From Acetatifactor sp. (GTDB lineage Bacteria > Bacillota > Clostridia > Lachnospirales > Lachnospiraceae), in contig JAILPF010000376.1 in assembly GCA_024699575.1 (NCBI GenBank), positions 1 to 15,529 on the forward strand: DNA of 15,529 nt, given 5' to 3'. Under the pieces are notes generated by a model. That model did no database searches. It was given only the letters and a program-made list of their open reading frames with translations, and had not been told where the DNA came from. The first letter of the stretch is position 1. The number at the start of each line of letters is the position of its first letter. The position numbers and the translations under genes were made by a program. Shown in pieces: positions 5,800 to 13,597 of the stretch.

Positions 5800-8190
5800 A
5801 TGGACAAAAAGTATGATTTTAAAAACACCGAAAAGGCACTGGAACATTTCTGGCAGGAGAACGATATTTACAAATATCGAAACGGAAAAGAAAAAAAAAT
5901 CTTTTCCATCGACACGCCACCCCCAACCGTAAGCGGAAAGCTCCACATCGGTCATGTATTTTCCTACACGCAGGCAGAAATGATAGCACGATTTAAGCGC
6001 ATGCAGGGATATGATGTTTTCTATCCCTTCGGTTTTGATGACAACGGACTGCCCACAGAACGACTGGTAGAGAGAGAGGAAAAGATTCATGCAAACATGC
6101 TACCACGAAGTGCTTTCCGCCAAAAATGCACACAGACCATCAAAAAATATGAAAGCGAATTCAAAGATCTCTGGAAAAGTCTGGGATTTTCTGTTGACTG
6201 GGACTTACAATACCAGACTATCTCCGACCTTTCCCAGCGAATTTCCCAGAAATCTTTTCTGGAATTGGCCAAAAATGGAAAAGCCTACATGAAAGAGTCT
6301 CCGGTACTGTGGTGCACCGAATGTCAGACTTCCATTGCTCAGGCAGAATTGGAGACAAGGGAATGCGAAACCACATTCAACTATTTAAATTTCGAGACAC
6401 CAAAAGGCTCTCTTTTGATTGCAACTACCAGGCCGGAGCTTTTAGCAGGATGTGTATGCATCTTTGTTCACCCGGACGATGAACGTTTCAAACAGTATGT
6501 AGGGGCAACTGCTAAAGTTCCTCTTTATGGCTTTGACATCCCAATCCTCACAGATGAAAGTGTTGCAACCGACAAGGGTACCGGTGCCGTAATGTGCGCC
6601 ACCTTCGGTGACTCCACCGACACGGAATGGTGTAAAAAACATCACCTGCCTTATAAAAAAATCATCCTGCAGGATGGAACAATTCAGCCGGATATCGCCC
6701 ATATCGGTGGCATGACCGTTCCAAAGGCAAGAGCTCATGTGATTAACCTTTTAAAAGAATCCGGACTTTTAGTAAAGCAGGAATCGATCAACCACATGGT
6801 TGCCATTCATGAGCGTTGCGGTACTGCGGTAGAATTCATTCCGTCCAGGCAATGGTACATTGATGTTCTCACAGAAAAAGAGCGTTTCTTGAAAGCAGCT
6901 GACGAAATCAACTGGCACCCCGCGCACATGAAAAACCGCTACCGCCTCTGGGTAGAGAATCTGAAATGGGATTGGTGCATCTCACGCCAGAGATACTTTG
7001 GCGTTCCCTTTCCCGTATGGTATTGCAAAGATTGTGGCACCCCCATATTTGCAGAGGAATCACAGTTGCCTGTAAATCCGTTGGAAACAACGCCAGAGAA
7101 AAGCTGTTCTTGCGGTTGCAGTGAATTTATTCCGGAAACTGCTGTATTTGACACCTGGGCAACTTCTTCCGTAACCCCTTTCATCAATGGTCATTATCAG
7201 GAACCGGATGATATCATGAAAGAAATTTTTCCCATGGGCATGCGTTGCCAGGCTCACGAGATTATCCGCACCTGGGCATTTTATTCCATTGTAAAAAGTC
7301 TGTACCATACCGGTCAGATTCCCTGGAAGGATATCATGATCAGCGGCTTCGTTCTTGCAAAGCCCGGAGAAAAAATCAGCAAATCCAAAAACAATGCTTC
7401 CGACTCCCCGCAGGCTTTGGTAGAAAATCATTCTGCTGATGCCATCCGATATTGGGCGGCGAACAGCAAGCTTGGTACAGATACCTTCTTTAGCGAGGAG
7501 GATCTAAAGATATCCAAGCGTTTTATCAATAAACTCTACAACGCTTCCAAATTTGCCATCATGCAGCTTCACGATTTTGAAAAACCGGAAAGCTTTGATA
7601 TGGAAAATTTACTTCCTATTGATAGGTGGATTTTGGAACGGGTAAATGAAACTACCATCACTGCGACCGGTCTTTTAAACGATTACGAGATAGGTCAGGC
7701 AAGACATGAGATTGACACTCTTTTTTGGAGGGATTTCTGTGACTATTATATCGAAATTGTCAAAGAGAGACTCTATCAACCCGAAAAACACGGAGCGTCC
7801 GAACAATACTCCGGGCAGGTAGCACTTTATCACAGTCTGCTTGGTATTTTAAAGCTGTATGCCATATATACGCCTTATGTGACAGAGTATATTTACCAGG
7901 ATTATTTCAGTGCATTTGAGCCGGAAATATCCCTCCACTCCACCACATGGAAGACATGGGAATCCTCCGCACTCCACCTGGCATTTGGAGAGCATATAAA
8001 AGAGGTAATCGGTAATGTTCGACGGGAGAAAACTGAAAAACAGATGTCTATGAAAGATTCCATCCCTCAACTCCTTATCACATGCCCACGAAGTCCCAAG
8101 CTTTCAAAAAAATTCAAGGAGTTTTATAAAAAAACTGAATTAGATTTAAAGGCCTGCACCGCTGCTGAGGAAATCTTTATTCGGGGATAA
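5800..8190 (+). CDS. valS: Valine--tRNA ligase, short form
   Basis: ValS charges tRNA-Val with valine. The class I signatures are HIGH at 49-52 (GKLHIGH) and KISKS at 525-529. The editing (CP1) region carries IATTRPELLAGCV and DKGTGAVM. Zinc-knuckle cysteines appear as WCTECQ near 170 and as CKDC with CSCGC near 409-445. At 796 residues it is about 80 shorter than ordinary bacterial ValS and ends without the C-terminal coiled-coil arm. The PPPTVSGKLHIGH and FGFDDNGLPTERLVE segments look like the type 2 (archaeal/Rickettsia-like) subgroup rather than the common PPPNVTGxLHxGH type. AGGAGG is seven bases before ATG 5800. Expression is controlled by the T-box. Horizontal origin, or a second valS elsewhere in the genome, is inference. 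Confidence 0.95.
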   Translation: MDKKYDFKNTEKALEHFWQENDIYKYRNGKEKKIFSIDTPPPTVSGKLHIGHVFSYTQAEMIARFKRMQGYDVFYPFGFDDNGLPTERLVEREEKIHANMLPRSAFRQKCTQTIKKYESEFKDLWKSLGFSVDWDLQYQTISDLSQRISQKSFLELAKNGKAYMKESPVLWCTECQTSIAQAELETRECETTFNYLNFETPKGSLLIATTRPELLAGCVCIFVHPDDERFKQYVGATAKVPLYGFDIPILTDESVATDKGTGAVMCATFGDSTDTEWCKKHHLPYKKIILQDGTIQPDIAHIGGMTVPKARAHVINLLKESGLLVKQESINHMVAIHERCGTAVEFIPSRQWYIDVLTEKERFLKAADEINWHPAHMKNRYRLWVENLKWDWCISRQRYFGVPFPVWYCKDCGTPIFAEESQLPVNPLETTPEKSCSCGCSEFIPETAVFDTWATSSVTPFINGHYQEPDDIMKEIFPMGMRCQAHEIIRTWAFYSIVKSLYHTGQIPWKDIMISGFVLAKPGEKISKSKNNASDSPQALVENHSADAIRYWAANSKLGTDTFFSEEDLKISKRFINKLYNASKFAIMQLHDFEKPESFDMENLLPIDRWILERVNETTITATGLLNDYEIGQARHEIDTLFWRDFCDYYIEIVKERLYQPEKHGASEQYSGQVALYHSLLGILKLYAIYTPYVTEYIYQDYFSAFEPEISLHSTTWKTWESSALHLAFGEHIKEVIGNVRREKTEKQMSMKDSIPQLLITCPRSPKLSKKFKEFYKKTELDLKACTAAEEIFIRG

Positions 8191-8198
8191 TACAACAA

Positions 8199-8248
8199 AA
8201 CGGCTCTCTTACCCATGTGTACTTTCGGTAAGAGAACCGTTCCTTTTT
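8199..8248. terminator. Bidirectional terminator between valS and the sortase gene
   Basis: AACGGCTCTCTTACC (8199-8213) pairs with GGTAAGAGAACCGTT (8227-8241). There is one C/A mismatch on the plus strand, which is a G-U wobble on the minus strand. CCTTTTT follows on plus and TTTTGTTGT on minus. It lies between converging genes, 8 bases after the valS stop and overlapping the sortase stop by 2 bases. Confidence 0.88.
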
Positions 8249-8999
8249 ATTCTGAAATAATATGTTCATCCACTCGCATGGCGATGACCTTCCTTCCTTG
8301 AACACCATCACCTGCACCGGTGGAAAGAGTGATAATCGGTAAAGCAGCTTGATAAGTCTCAAATTCCTCTTTCACCTTTTTGTCTTTACCATATTCTACA
8401 ATCTGATAACGATAGATTTGATTCCCTGTATAAATTAAAAAATACTGATGATCCTTATAAAAAGTCTTGTCTGTTTCATAAAACTTCAACTGTCCAAACA
8501 TGGATAAGTCACGCATATTACGACCGTATATAACAGAATAAGAATCTGAAAAATCCGGCGCGGCGTTACAGTCAAGAAAAATCGCCCCGGCTATAGATTC
8601 TGTCCCATCATAGGCAGTATGTAAATACTTCTCATTGTCTTGCGCTTGAAGGATCGGATAACTTAAATCCAGCTCCTCAAACCAAATCCAGCCAACCGTT
8701 TCCGGATACTCCGCCGACAACTTTCCCAAATCAACTTTGGCATATTCCCACCATTCTATGATGCCAGGCGCCACCGTCATTGGAGTTTTGTTGTCGGCTA
8801 TACGTGTATCCGTTTGGGGTTTTATAGGGTAAGGGATGATAGTAGGCTCAGTGTATAAAGCGTTTGCTTTTTCATATAACATTTCTGCTTCATTATATTC
8901 CCGGAGTTTTAGGAACAGCATAGTGATTGCAATGCACGTTGCACAAAAAGCAGCAACCACCAGGGCAACCCCTTTCTTTGAATATTTTTTTTGTTTCAC
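8247..8999 (-). CDS. Class B sortase homologue lacking catalytic His and Cys
   Basis: From GTG 8999 the protein has 250 residues: a basic N-terminus, one transmembrane helix (about 11-31), a linker, and a sortase fold. The fold is shown by VGWIWFEELDLSYPILQAQDNEKYL, GAIFLDCNA, YSVIYGRNM, MFGQLKFY and IITLSTG. In active class B sortases the last motifs read IYGHN and TLSTC. Here the His is Arg160 (CGT codon, + 8520-8522) and the Cys is Gly228 (GGT, + 8316-8318). The supporting Arg236 remains. Each loss is one base from the usual codon. The frame is otherwise intact, so this looks like a maintained non-catalytic homologue or very recent decay. GGAGG lies nine bases before GTG; ATG 9026 lies upstream of that site and is less likely. 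No sorting substrate is visible in the window. Confidence 0.85.
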   Translation of the reverse strand: MKQKKYSKKGVALVVAAFCATCIAITMLFLKLREYNEAEMLYEKANALYTEPTIIPYPIKPQTDTRIADNKTPMTVAPGIIEWWEYAKVDLGKLSAEYPETVGWIWFEELDLSYPILQAQDNEKYLHTAYDGTESIAGAIFLDCNAAPDFSDSYSVIYGRNMRDLSMFGQLKFYETDKTFYKDHQYFLIYTGNQIYRYQIVEYGKDKKVKEEFETYQAALPIITLSTGAGDGVQGRKVIAMRVDEHIISE

Positions 9000-9040
9000 C
9001 AAACCGTTCCTCCAACAGTTTTCCATGTCTTATTTATTTT

Positions 9041-9259
9041 TCATTTTAGCGACCCAACTACGACAAAACCATGACAATGAAAATCCCCATTTCCAAATGA
9101 ATGAAAATGGGGAAAAATGAAACCCGCTTTGGATGAATCGTCCTCCTCTTCGGCCCTAATCCATCCGACACATCCAGGGAAATTTCCGGCAAAGCATTGA
9201 CATCCACTGCAACACTTTCCATCGTTCCGGCATATTGTCATTTCTCTTTCACAGAACAT
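9041..9259 (-). CDS. Possible Cys-rich small protein, doubtful
   Basis: A 72-codon frame begins at ATG 9259, with AGGGAGA about seven bases upstream, and ends just before the sortase gene. It has eight cysteines, seven in the first 30 residues, including CRNDGKCCSGCQCF. The C-terminal half is His/Phe/Gly-rich and overlaps both a hairpin (9084-9113) and the sortase promoter motif, which argues against it being a normal gene. I recognise no family. It may be a chance frame in repeat-derived DNA. Confidence 0.22.
   Translation of the reverse strand: MFCEREMTICRNDGKCCSGCQCFAGNFPGCVGWIRAEEEDDSSKAGFIFPHFHSFGNGDFHCHGFVVVGSLK
9043..9077 (-). promoter_or_regulatory. Sortase promoter with Pho-box-like direct repeat (site 1)
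   Basis: On the minus strand TTGTCA-tgg-TTTTGTCGTAGT (9077-9057) holds two TTGTC half-sites with an 11-base period. Eight bases later is TAAAAT (9048-9043), a -10 without a normal -35. This resembles activator-dependent promoters of OmpR/PhoB-family regulators, where the repeat replaces the -35; the E. coli Pho box is a similar 11-bp-phased CTGTCA repeat. The sortase start lies about 45 bases downstream. The same architecture recurs at 9469-9503. Confidence 0.5.
9084..9113. terminator. Weak hairpin upstream of the sortase promoter
   Basis: TCCCCATTT (9084-9092) and AAATGGGGA (9105-9113) form a 9-bp stem with a 12-base loop. On the minus strand it is followed by TTTTCATTG, on the plus strand by AAAATG. 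It could stop minus-strand transcripts coming through the repeat block before the sortase promoter. The tail is short, so the call is tentative. Confidence 0.35.
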
Positions 9260-9290
9260 TTACGGGTCTCCCTATTGTCGATAAGTCAAG

Positions 9291-9465
9291 CTATGTGCTT
9301 CGCAGACGCTTGTTTTCCTTCCTCTACCCTGCGCTGACGCTTGGGTTACTCATAAAAGCTATGTGCTTCGCACATTTCGTCGCTTCGCGACTCCTACTTT
9401 TATTTCGTATACGCTCGGGTGAAAACAAATGTCTGCTTCGCAGCCGCTTGTTTTCCTTCCTCGCT
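9291..9465 (-). repeat. Modular hairpin repeat element, copy 2 (inverted)
   Basis: Read on the minus strand, this block repeats the valS-leader element. Module A at 9465-9397 differs at few positions. Module B at about 9401-9350 has its first triloop changed from GTA to GAA while the GTCGC/GCGAC and ATGTGC/GCACAT stems are kept. A further truncated module A lies at about 9326-9291 (GAGGAAGGAAAACAAGCG then TCTGCGAAGCA). A divergent segment with ACCC...GGGT ends (about 9327-9347) lies between. It starts right after promoter site 2, so it would be transcribed in the same sense as copy 1. Confidence 0.82.
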
Positions 9466-9468
9466 AGT

Positions 9469-9503
9469 ATTGTATTAAATTGACTACGACAAAAGGGTGA
9501 CAA
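9469..9503 (-). promoter_or_regulatory. Second Pho-box-like promoter (site 2)
   Basis: Minus-strand TTGTCA-ccc-TTTTGTCGTAGT (9503-9483) is followed after exactly eight bases by TACAAT (9474-9469), the same layout as site 1. It lies 11 bases after the stop of the SARP-type regulator and points into the hairpin repeat. Transcription from it would make an RNA beginning with the repeat and possibly continuing through the Cys-rich frame. Confidence 0.42.
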
Positions 9504-9514
9504 AATGTATATCA

Positions 9515-10318
9515 TTAAAATTCCCGACTGAGGAGTTCATTGAGGTAGCCCAGTCTCATTTCAGCCCAGCTGTACTGGGACATGTATTCTCCATCAAATT
9601 TTGCCATGGCTTTGGAGTCTTTCTTCATGGCAAAGTAATAATCACAGGGGATGCGCTCCGGAATCACAGAATACGCATTTCTACTCTGCACGAAAACCCC
9701 TTCCAATCCTTTTTCCTCCAGTGTCTGTCTCAAATCTCTTGCAATTTGTGTCAGATAGTTGCGCTGTTTATCGGAATCTTCTGCATCATCATCCCAAAGG
9801 ATTGCACGGAGTTCCCCATTGGTTACACTGGCACCGGTTCTGTCTATCAGATAGGCGAACATTTCCTTTGCCTTGCTGCGTTTGAATTTCATCGGCTGCC
9901 CATCATAGAACACCTCAAATGTACCAAAGCATTGCACATATAACCCTTTCGTTTCCTCTGCAACAGGGTTTCGCAGATTATTCAACACTTCTCTGACATC
10001 CTCCACCATCGCCGGCTTCAATATGTAACCGCTGGCAAAAATTTTAAAGGCATCCAGCGCATACTGTGGATAAGCTGTGACCATGACAATATTCGCCATC
10101 GGTCGGATTGCTTTTATCTCCTTCGCCACGGTCAATCCATCCTTATGAGGCATATTGATGTCTAAAAAGATTACGTCATACTCATTTTCCGCGCAAAGGT
10201 CCATTGCCAGTCTCACATTGTCTGCCGTATCAATCGGATCGCTCGGCAGAACAGAATGTACTACCATCTGCAAATCTTTAATCGCTGCTACCTCATCATC
10301 TACAATCAATATTCTCAT
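9515..10318 (-). CDS. Response regulator, REC plus SARP-like winged-helix output
   Basis: This 267-residue cytoplasmic regulator has a receiver domain at 1-115 with acidic pocket Asp7/Asp8, phosphorylation site Asp53 (FLDINMP), Thr81 and Lys101 (LKP). The output domain begins at VQCFGTFEVFYDG and continues with FKRSKAKEMFAYLIDRTG, LWDDDAEDSDKQRNYLTQIARDLRQTL and NAYSVIPERIPCDYYF. This is the pattern of the OmpR-like DNA-binding domain of SARP/SAPR-type regulators, but without a long BTAD region. GGGGGAG precedes ATG 10318. It is 12 bases after the LytS-like kinase gene, its likely partner. Target genes are unknown; the promoter sites at 9057 and 9483 are candidates only by proximity. Confidence 0.88.
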   Translation of the reverse strand: MRILIVDDEVAAIKDLQMVVHSVLPSDPIDTADNVRLAMDLCAENEYDVIFLDINMPHKDGLTVAKEIKAIRPMANIVMVTAYPQYALDAFKIFASGYILKPAMVEDVREVLNNLRNPVAEETKGLYVQCFGTFEVFYDGQPMKFKRSKAKEMFAYLIDRTGASVTNGELRAILWDDDAEDSDKQRNYLTQIARDLRQTLEEKGLEGVFVQSRNAYSVIPERIPCDYYFAMKKDSKAMAKFDGEYMSQYSWAEMRLGYLNELLSREF

Positions 10319-10330
10319 TGTGCTCCCCCG

Positions 10331-11635
10331 CTATTTTGGAATATGAACCTTAATGATTGTACCTTTTCCCGGTGCACTGTGTATCTCCATTCTTCCCCTA
10401 CACATAATCTCCAATCGGTTTATCAGATTTAACAGACCCACATGCGCTCTCTCCTCACCGTCAGAGCCCTTGGAATTCATCTTCTGAAGCATCGTCACAT
10501 CAAAGCCTACTCCGTCATCCTCCACAGTAATTACATGTTCTTTTTTGGTTTCGTAGGTTCGTACAGTCACCGTTCCGCTTCCGTCATCCTTACCACGGAT
10601 TCCATGCCGAATAGCATTTTCCACCAGAAGCTGCACAGTAAAGGCCGGCATTACAAATTCCACGTCATTAATGTCCCAAATAACACGAAGTTGGTCTTCA
10701 AATCGATATCTCTCTATATATAAGTAGTTTTCCACTGTCCGCAGTTCCTGTTTTGCTGAGATACAATGCGTCTCCGTCAGGGTATCAATATTTCCTCTCA
10801 GAAACATAATAAAATGGTTGAGTAAATCTCTCGCCTCTGAATCCTCCGGCAGATGCGAACGAATTGCCGCAAGAGTATTGTAGATAAAGTGGGGTTGAAT
10901 CTGCCTTTCATAAAGCATTATTTTCATGTTCGCCTCTTCTTTTTCCCTCGTGACAATATATCGCATACATTCTCGAAGATACGTCACAAAGATGAACAAT
11001 GCCATAAATGTATTCAAGATGTTTGCTGCTGATATTCCATAAAAAAGAATCTGATAAATCATTGCCAAAATTGGGCAGAGTTCAAATAAAAAGAACGCAA
11101 TTCTCTCCATACGACGTAATTTTTTGCGATTCATTATGGTCGCAACAATTAATAGGAAAAGTGCCGTAATTCCCAACGTATGTATTATCCAATAAGCATC
11201 GGAGCGATAATATCTGTTGTGGGAGTCAAATGCATAGTAAAACCCAAAGAATCTGGACAAAACTAACAATACCGCTCCCGTAATACAAATCCCAACGATT
11301 GCAAAATATATCCATTTGTTAATCTGTCCACCATGTAGTTCCAAGACATTTTTTATGTATTGCAGGAAAAAGAACAGGAGGAAATATCCCAAAAAGAATA
11401 CAAGGAAATTCGAAACACGAACAATCACATACCCTACTGACGTTTCATTTCCTCTGAAATAATAAGCAAATGCTTCACTCAAATCACTGAGGGCGACACT
11501 CCACAATATCGCAGCCAGCCACCCTGCTCCTTTGGGATTAATATGTTGTGTTGCATACACACATATCATAGCTACCAGACTGAAGAAAAAGCCCCAGATT
11601 TCAAATGAAATATGAACATATTGCACCGCTGTCAT
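10331..11635 (-). CDS. LytS-like membrane histidine kinase
   Basis: The 434-residue protein has about seven hydrophobic segments in residues 10-220. A His_kinase (PF06580-type) phosphoacceptor motif follows, RQIQPHFIYNTL, with His249. The HATPase domain shows LLVENAIRHGI (N box), VEDDGVGF (G1) and HVGLLNLINRLEIM toward the end. It lacks the HisKA dimerisation motif of the neighbouring kinase. GGAGG is eight bases before ATG 11635. The gene follows the classical kinase by 32 bases and precedes the SARP-type regulator by 12, so they form a second two-component pair in the same transcription unit. The seven-helix sensor has no recognisable extracellular domain, so it may sense a membrane or small-molecule cue. 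Confidence 0.9.
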   Translation of the reverse strand: MTAVQYVHISFEIWGFFFSLVAMICVYATQHINPKGAGWLAAILWSVALSDLSEAFAYYFRGNETSVGYVIVRVSNFLVFFLGYFLLFFFLQYIKNVLELHGGQINKWIYFAIVGICITGAVLLVLSRFFGFYYAFDSHNRYYRSDAYWIIHTLGITALFLLIVATIMNRKKLRRMERIAFFLFELCPILAMIYQILFYGISAANILNTFMALFIFVTYLRECMRYIVTREKEEANMKIMLYERQIQPHFIYNTLAAIRSHLPEDSEARDLLNHFIMFLRGNIDTLTETHCISAKQELRTVENYLYIERYRFEDQLRVIWDINDVEFVMPAFTVQLLVENAIRHGIRGKDDGSGTVTVRTYETKKEHVITVEDDGVGFDVTMLQKMNSKGSDGEERAHVGLLNLINRLEIMCRGRMEIHSAPGKGTIIKVHIPK

Positions 11636-11667
11636 ACTGTTCTCCTCCTATATGTTTTCCTGATTAG

Positions 11668-12897
11668 TCATCCTCTGTGAAATGTTATTGTAAATCTTGT
11701 ACCAATATCCGGTCTTGACAAAACATCAATCGTACCGTCATGTGCGTCTACAATCCATTTGGCAATAGATAATCCCAATCCCGATCCTTCAGCGCTTCCG
11801 CCCCGGGTCTCATCCGCCCTGTAAAAGCGTTCAAAAATATGGGAAATCTGCTCTTCGACAATGCCGATTCCTTCATCCTGTACCATGTAGGATACGGAGG
11901 TCTCCGTAGCTTTTACTGCCAGCCGAATCGTGTTTTTCTCCGGTGAATACTTTGCAGCATTCTGGACAAAAATTCGAATTGACTGCTTTAACATCGCCAA
12001 ATCACCGAACAGCGGAGCTTCCTTATCATCCAATTCCAGCTTATAAGTGTGCTTCTCATCTATCATGACAGACTCATCATAGACTTCCTGCATCAAATCC
12101 CGCAAATCCATCTGTGTCTTTTTCAAAGTATTGCGCCCACTGTCCCCCCTGGCCAAAAATAAAAGTTGTTCCACCAGTTCTTTCATGTGCTCCGATTCAT
12201 TCTTTAATGCTTCGATGGATTCCTCCAAAACGCTCTCATCATCTTTGCCCCAGCGGTCCAGCATATTGACGTATCCCTGAATAACAGCGATAGGAGTTCT
12301 AAGTTCATGGGAGGCGTCTGAAATAAACCGGTTCTGTTGTTTTTGACTTTCCTGAATACGTGCAAGCAAGTTATTCAATGCAACTTCTATACTTTGTAAA
12401 TCCTTGTCCCCTGTGGAAATCCGCAAATCCGTCTGACTTGGAGACACCTGTGAGATAGCCTCGCGCAGATTCTCAAAATGAGAAGCATCAAGACTACTTA
12501 TTTGTTCTGCCTTAGTTGCCAAATCATTTAACGGTTTTAAACGTCTTCGGATTTCCGCCGTGTTGAACATTGCCGAAAAAATATCTATAAATTCAAAAGC
12601 AAGCAATACCAAAAAGGATGGAACCAGATATTTTAAGAACTCATACAGCTTGTAGGATATATAACTTCCATCCTCTAAAAGCTGTATGTATTCCCAATTC
12701 CGATATCCATCCCCGGTAATCTCTATTTTTTTAACGATTGCATCCTCCGGTAACAATTGTCCTCTCCAATACGCAAACGTTATTGCAACCATCACAAAAA
12801 GGAGCATATCAACGCACAGCAAAAGAGTCAGCCTCTTTCTCCAGAAGCTGAAATTGATACTTCTCGCTATGGATGACATTTTCTGATTTTCTCGCAT
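11668..12897 (-). CDS. Sensor histidine kinase (HisKA type)
   Basis: This is a 409-residue kinase partnering the OmpR-type regulator just upstream. It has transmembrane helices at about 23-43 and 89-109 enclosing a short extracytoplasmic stretch of about 45 residues. A HAMP-like linker (LKPLNDLATKAEQI) follows. The H box FISDASHELRTP holds His197, and the ATP-binding domain shows NAAKYSP (N box), DEGIGI (G1), FERFYRAD (F) and GSGLGLSI (G2). I start at ATG 12897, eight bases after GGGAG. The longer frame from GTG 12906, overlapping the regulator stop, has that site only two bases away. The extracytoplasmic region is too small to show a known ligand domain. Confidence 0.93.
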   Translation of the reverse strand: MRENQKMSSIARSINFSFWRKRLTLLLCVDMLLFVMVAITFAYWRGQLLPEDAIVKKIEITGDGYRNWEYIQLLEDGSYISYKLYEFLKYLVPSFLVLLAFEFIDIFSAMFNTAEIRRRLKPLNDLATKAEQISSLDASHFENLREAISQVSPSQTDLRISTGDKDLQSIEVALNNLLARIQESQKQQNRFISDASHELRTPIAVIQGYVNMLDRWGKDDESVLEESIEALKNESEHMKELVEQLLFLARGDSGRNTLKKTQMDLRDLMQEVYDESVMIDEKHTYKLELDDKEAPLFGDLAMLKQSIRIFVQNAAKYSPEKNTIRLAVKATETSVSYMVQDEGIGIVEEQISHIFERFYRADETRGGSAEGSGLGLSIAKWIVDAHDGTIDVLSRPDIGTRFTITFHRG

Positions 12898-12902
12898 ACC
12901 TT

Positions 12903-13583
12903 TCACTCCCGGATTACATATCCTACACCACGCACCGTCGAAATCACATGAATGCCAAACCGGTCATCTATCTTAGTACGCAAATATCGCACATAGACAT
13001 CTATCACATTGGTTTCACCCAGATAATCATAACCGCACACTTCTTCAATCAGGCGATTGCGATCCATCACGATGTTTTTATTCAATAGAAGAACTTTTAG
13101 TAGCTCAAATTCTCTGTTGGTAAGCTCCACCGGTTCACCGCTCACCGTCACTTCATGGCGGTCTATGTCCATTCTAAGCTCACCGGACTGTAATGCAGAA
13201 TGCGCCGGCTGTGTGGCAGCGGGCTGGCGCTTTTTCAGTGCAACCCGAATACGCGCCAGTAATTCTTCTATTGCAAAGGGCTTCGTAATATAGTCATCAG
13301 CCCCTGCATCCAGCCCGGCCACTTTATCCATCACAGCATCCCTGGCTGTCAATAACAGTATCGGAGTATCCTTCTCCAGACGAATTCTTCGTAGTACCTC
13401 CAGCCCATTTAGCTGGGGGAGCATAACATCCAGCAGTATCAAATCAAACTGTTCCCGTAATGCAAACTCCAGCCCTGTTCTGCCATCCCCGGCCTTTACA
13501 ACTTCATTTCCCTCATGCGTCAACTCCAGTTCTACAAAACGTGCTATTTTGGCTTCGTCCTCTACAATCAGAATGCGGCTCAT
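12903..13583 (-). CDS. OmpR/PhoB-family response regulator
   Basis: The 226-residue regulator has a receiver domain with Glu8/Asp9, phosphoacceptor Asp52 (LILLDVMLP), Thr/Ser switch (LLTARD) and Lys in ITKPFA. A C-terminal winged helix shows LTNREFELLKVLLLN, DVYVRYLRTKID and STVRGVGYVI. It is 14 bases after the DUF4342-type gene and is immediately followed by its kinase. OmpR-family proteins bind direct repeats with about 11-bp period. One such repeat (AGATTAAA) lies upstream of the operon, so autoregulation is likely but inferred. Confidence 0.95.
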   Translation of the reverse strand: MSRILIVEDEAKIARFVELELTHEGNEVVKAGDGRTGLEFALREQFDLILLDVMLPQLNGLEVLRRIRLEKDTPILLLTARDAVMDKVAGLDAGADDYITKPFAIEELLARIRVALKKRQPAATQPAHSALQSGELRMDIDRHEVTVSGEPVELTNREFELLKVLLLNKNIVMDRNRLIEEVCGYDYLGETNVIDVYVRYLRTKIDDRFGIHVISTVRGVGYVIRE

Positions 13584-13597
13584 TGCCTATCCCCCAT

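Noticed and set aside
5516..5828. Two minus-strand frames sharing repeated segments such as IRSGENKCLLRSRLFSFL
   Set aside because: They are translations of the hairpin repeat modules. The shared peptide simply reflects the duplicated 67-bp DNA, and one frame runs into the T-box terminator.
6087..8070. Several minus-strand frames of 60-123 codons within valS
   Set aside because: They are shadows of the valS coding frame, without ribosome binding sites or recognisable domains.
9483..9503. Target-site duplication: the shared ACTACGACAAAA at 9057 and 9483 flanking an insertion
   Set aside because: The similarity extends as a gapped pattern (TGACAA after three variable bases) with identical distance to a -10 sequence on the same strand, which fits duplicated promoters better. 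It remains an alternative.
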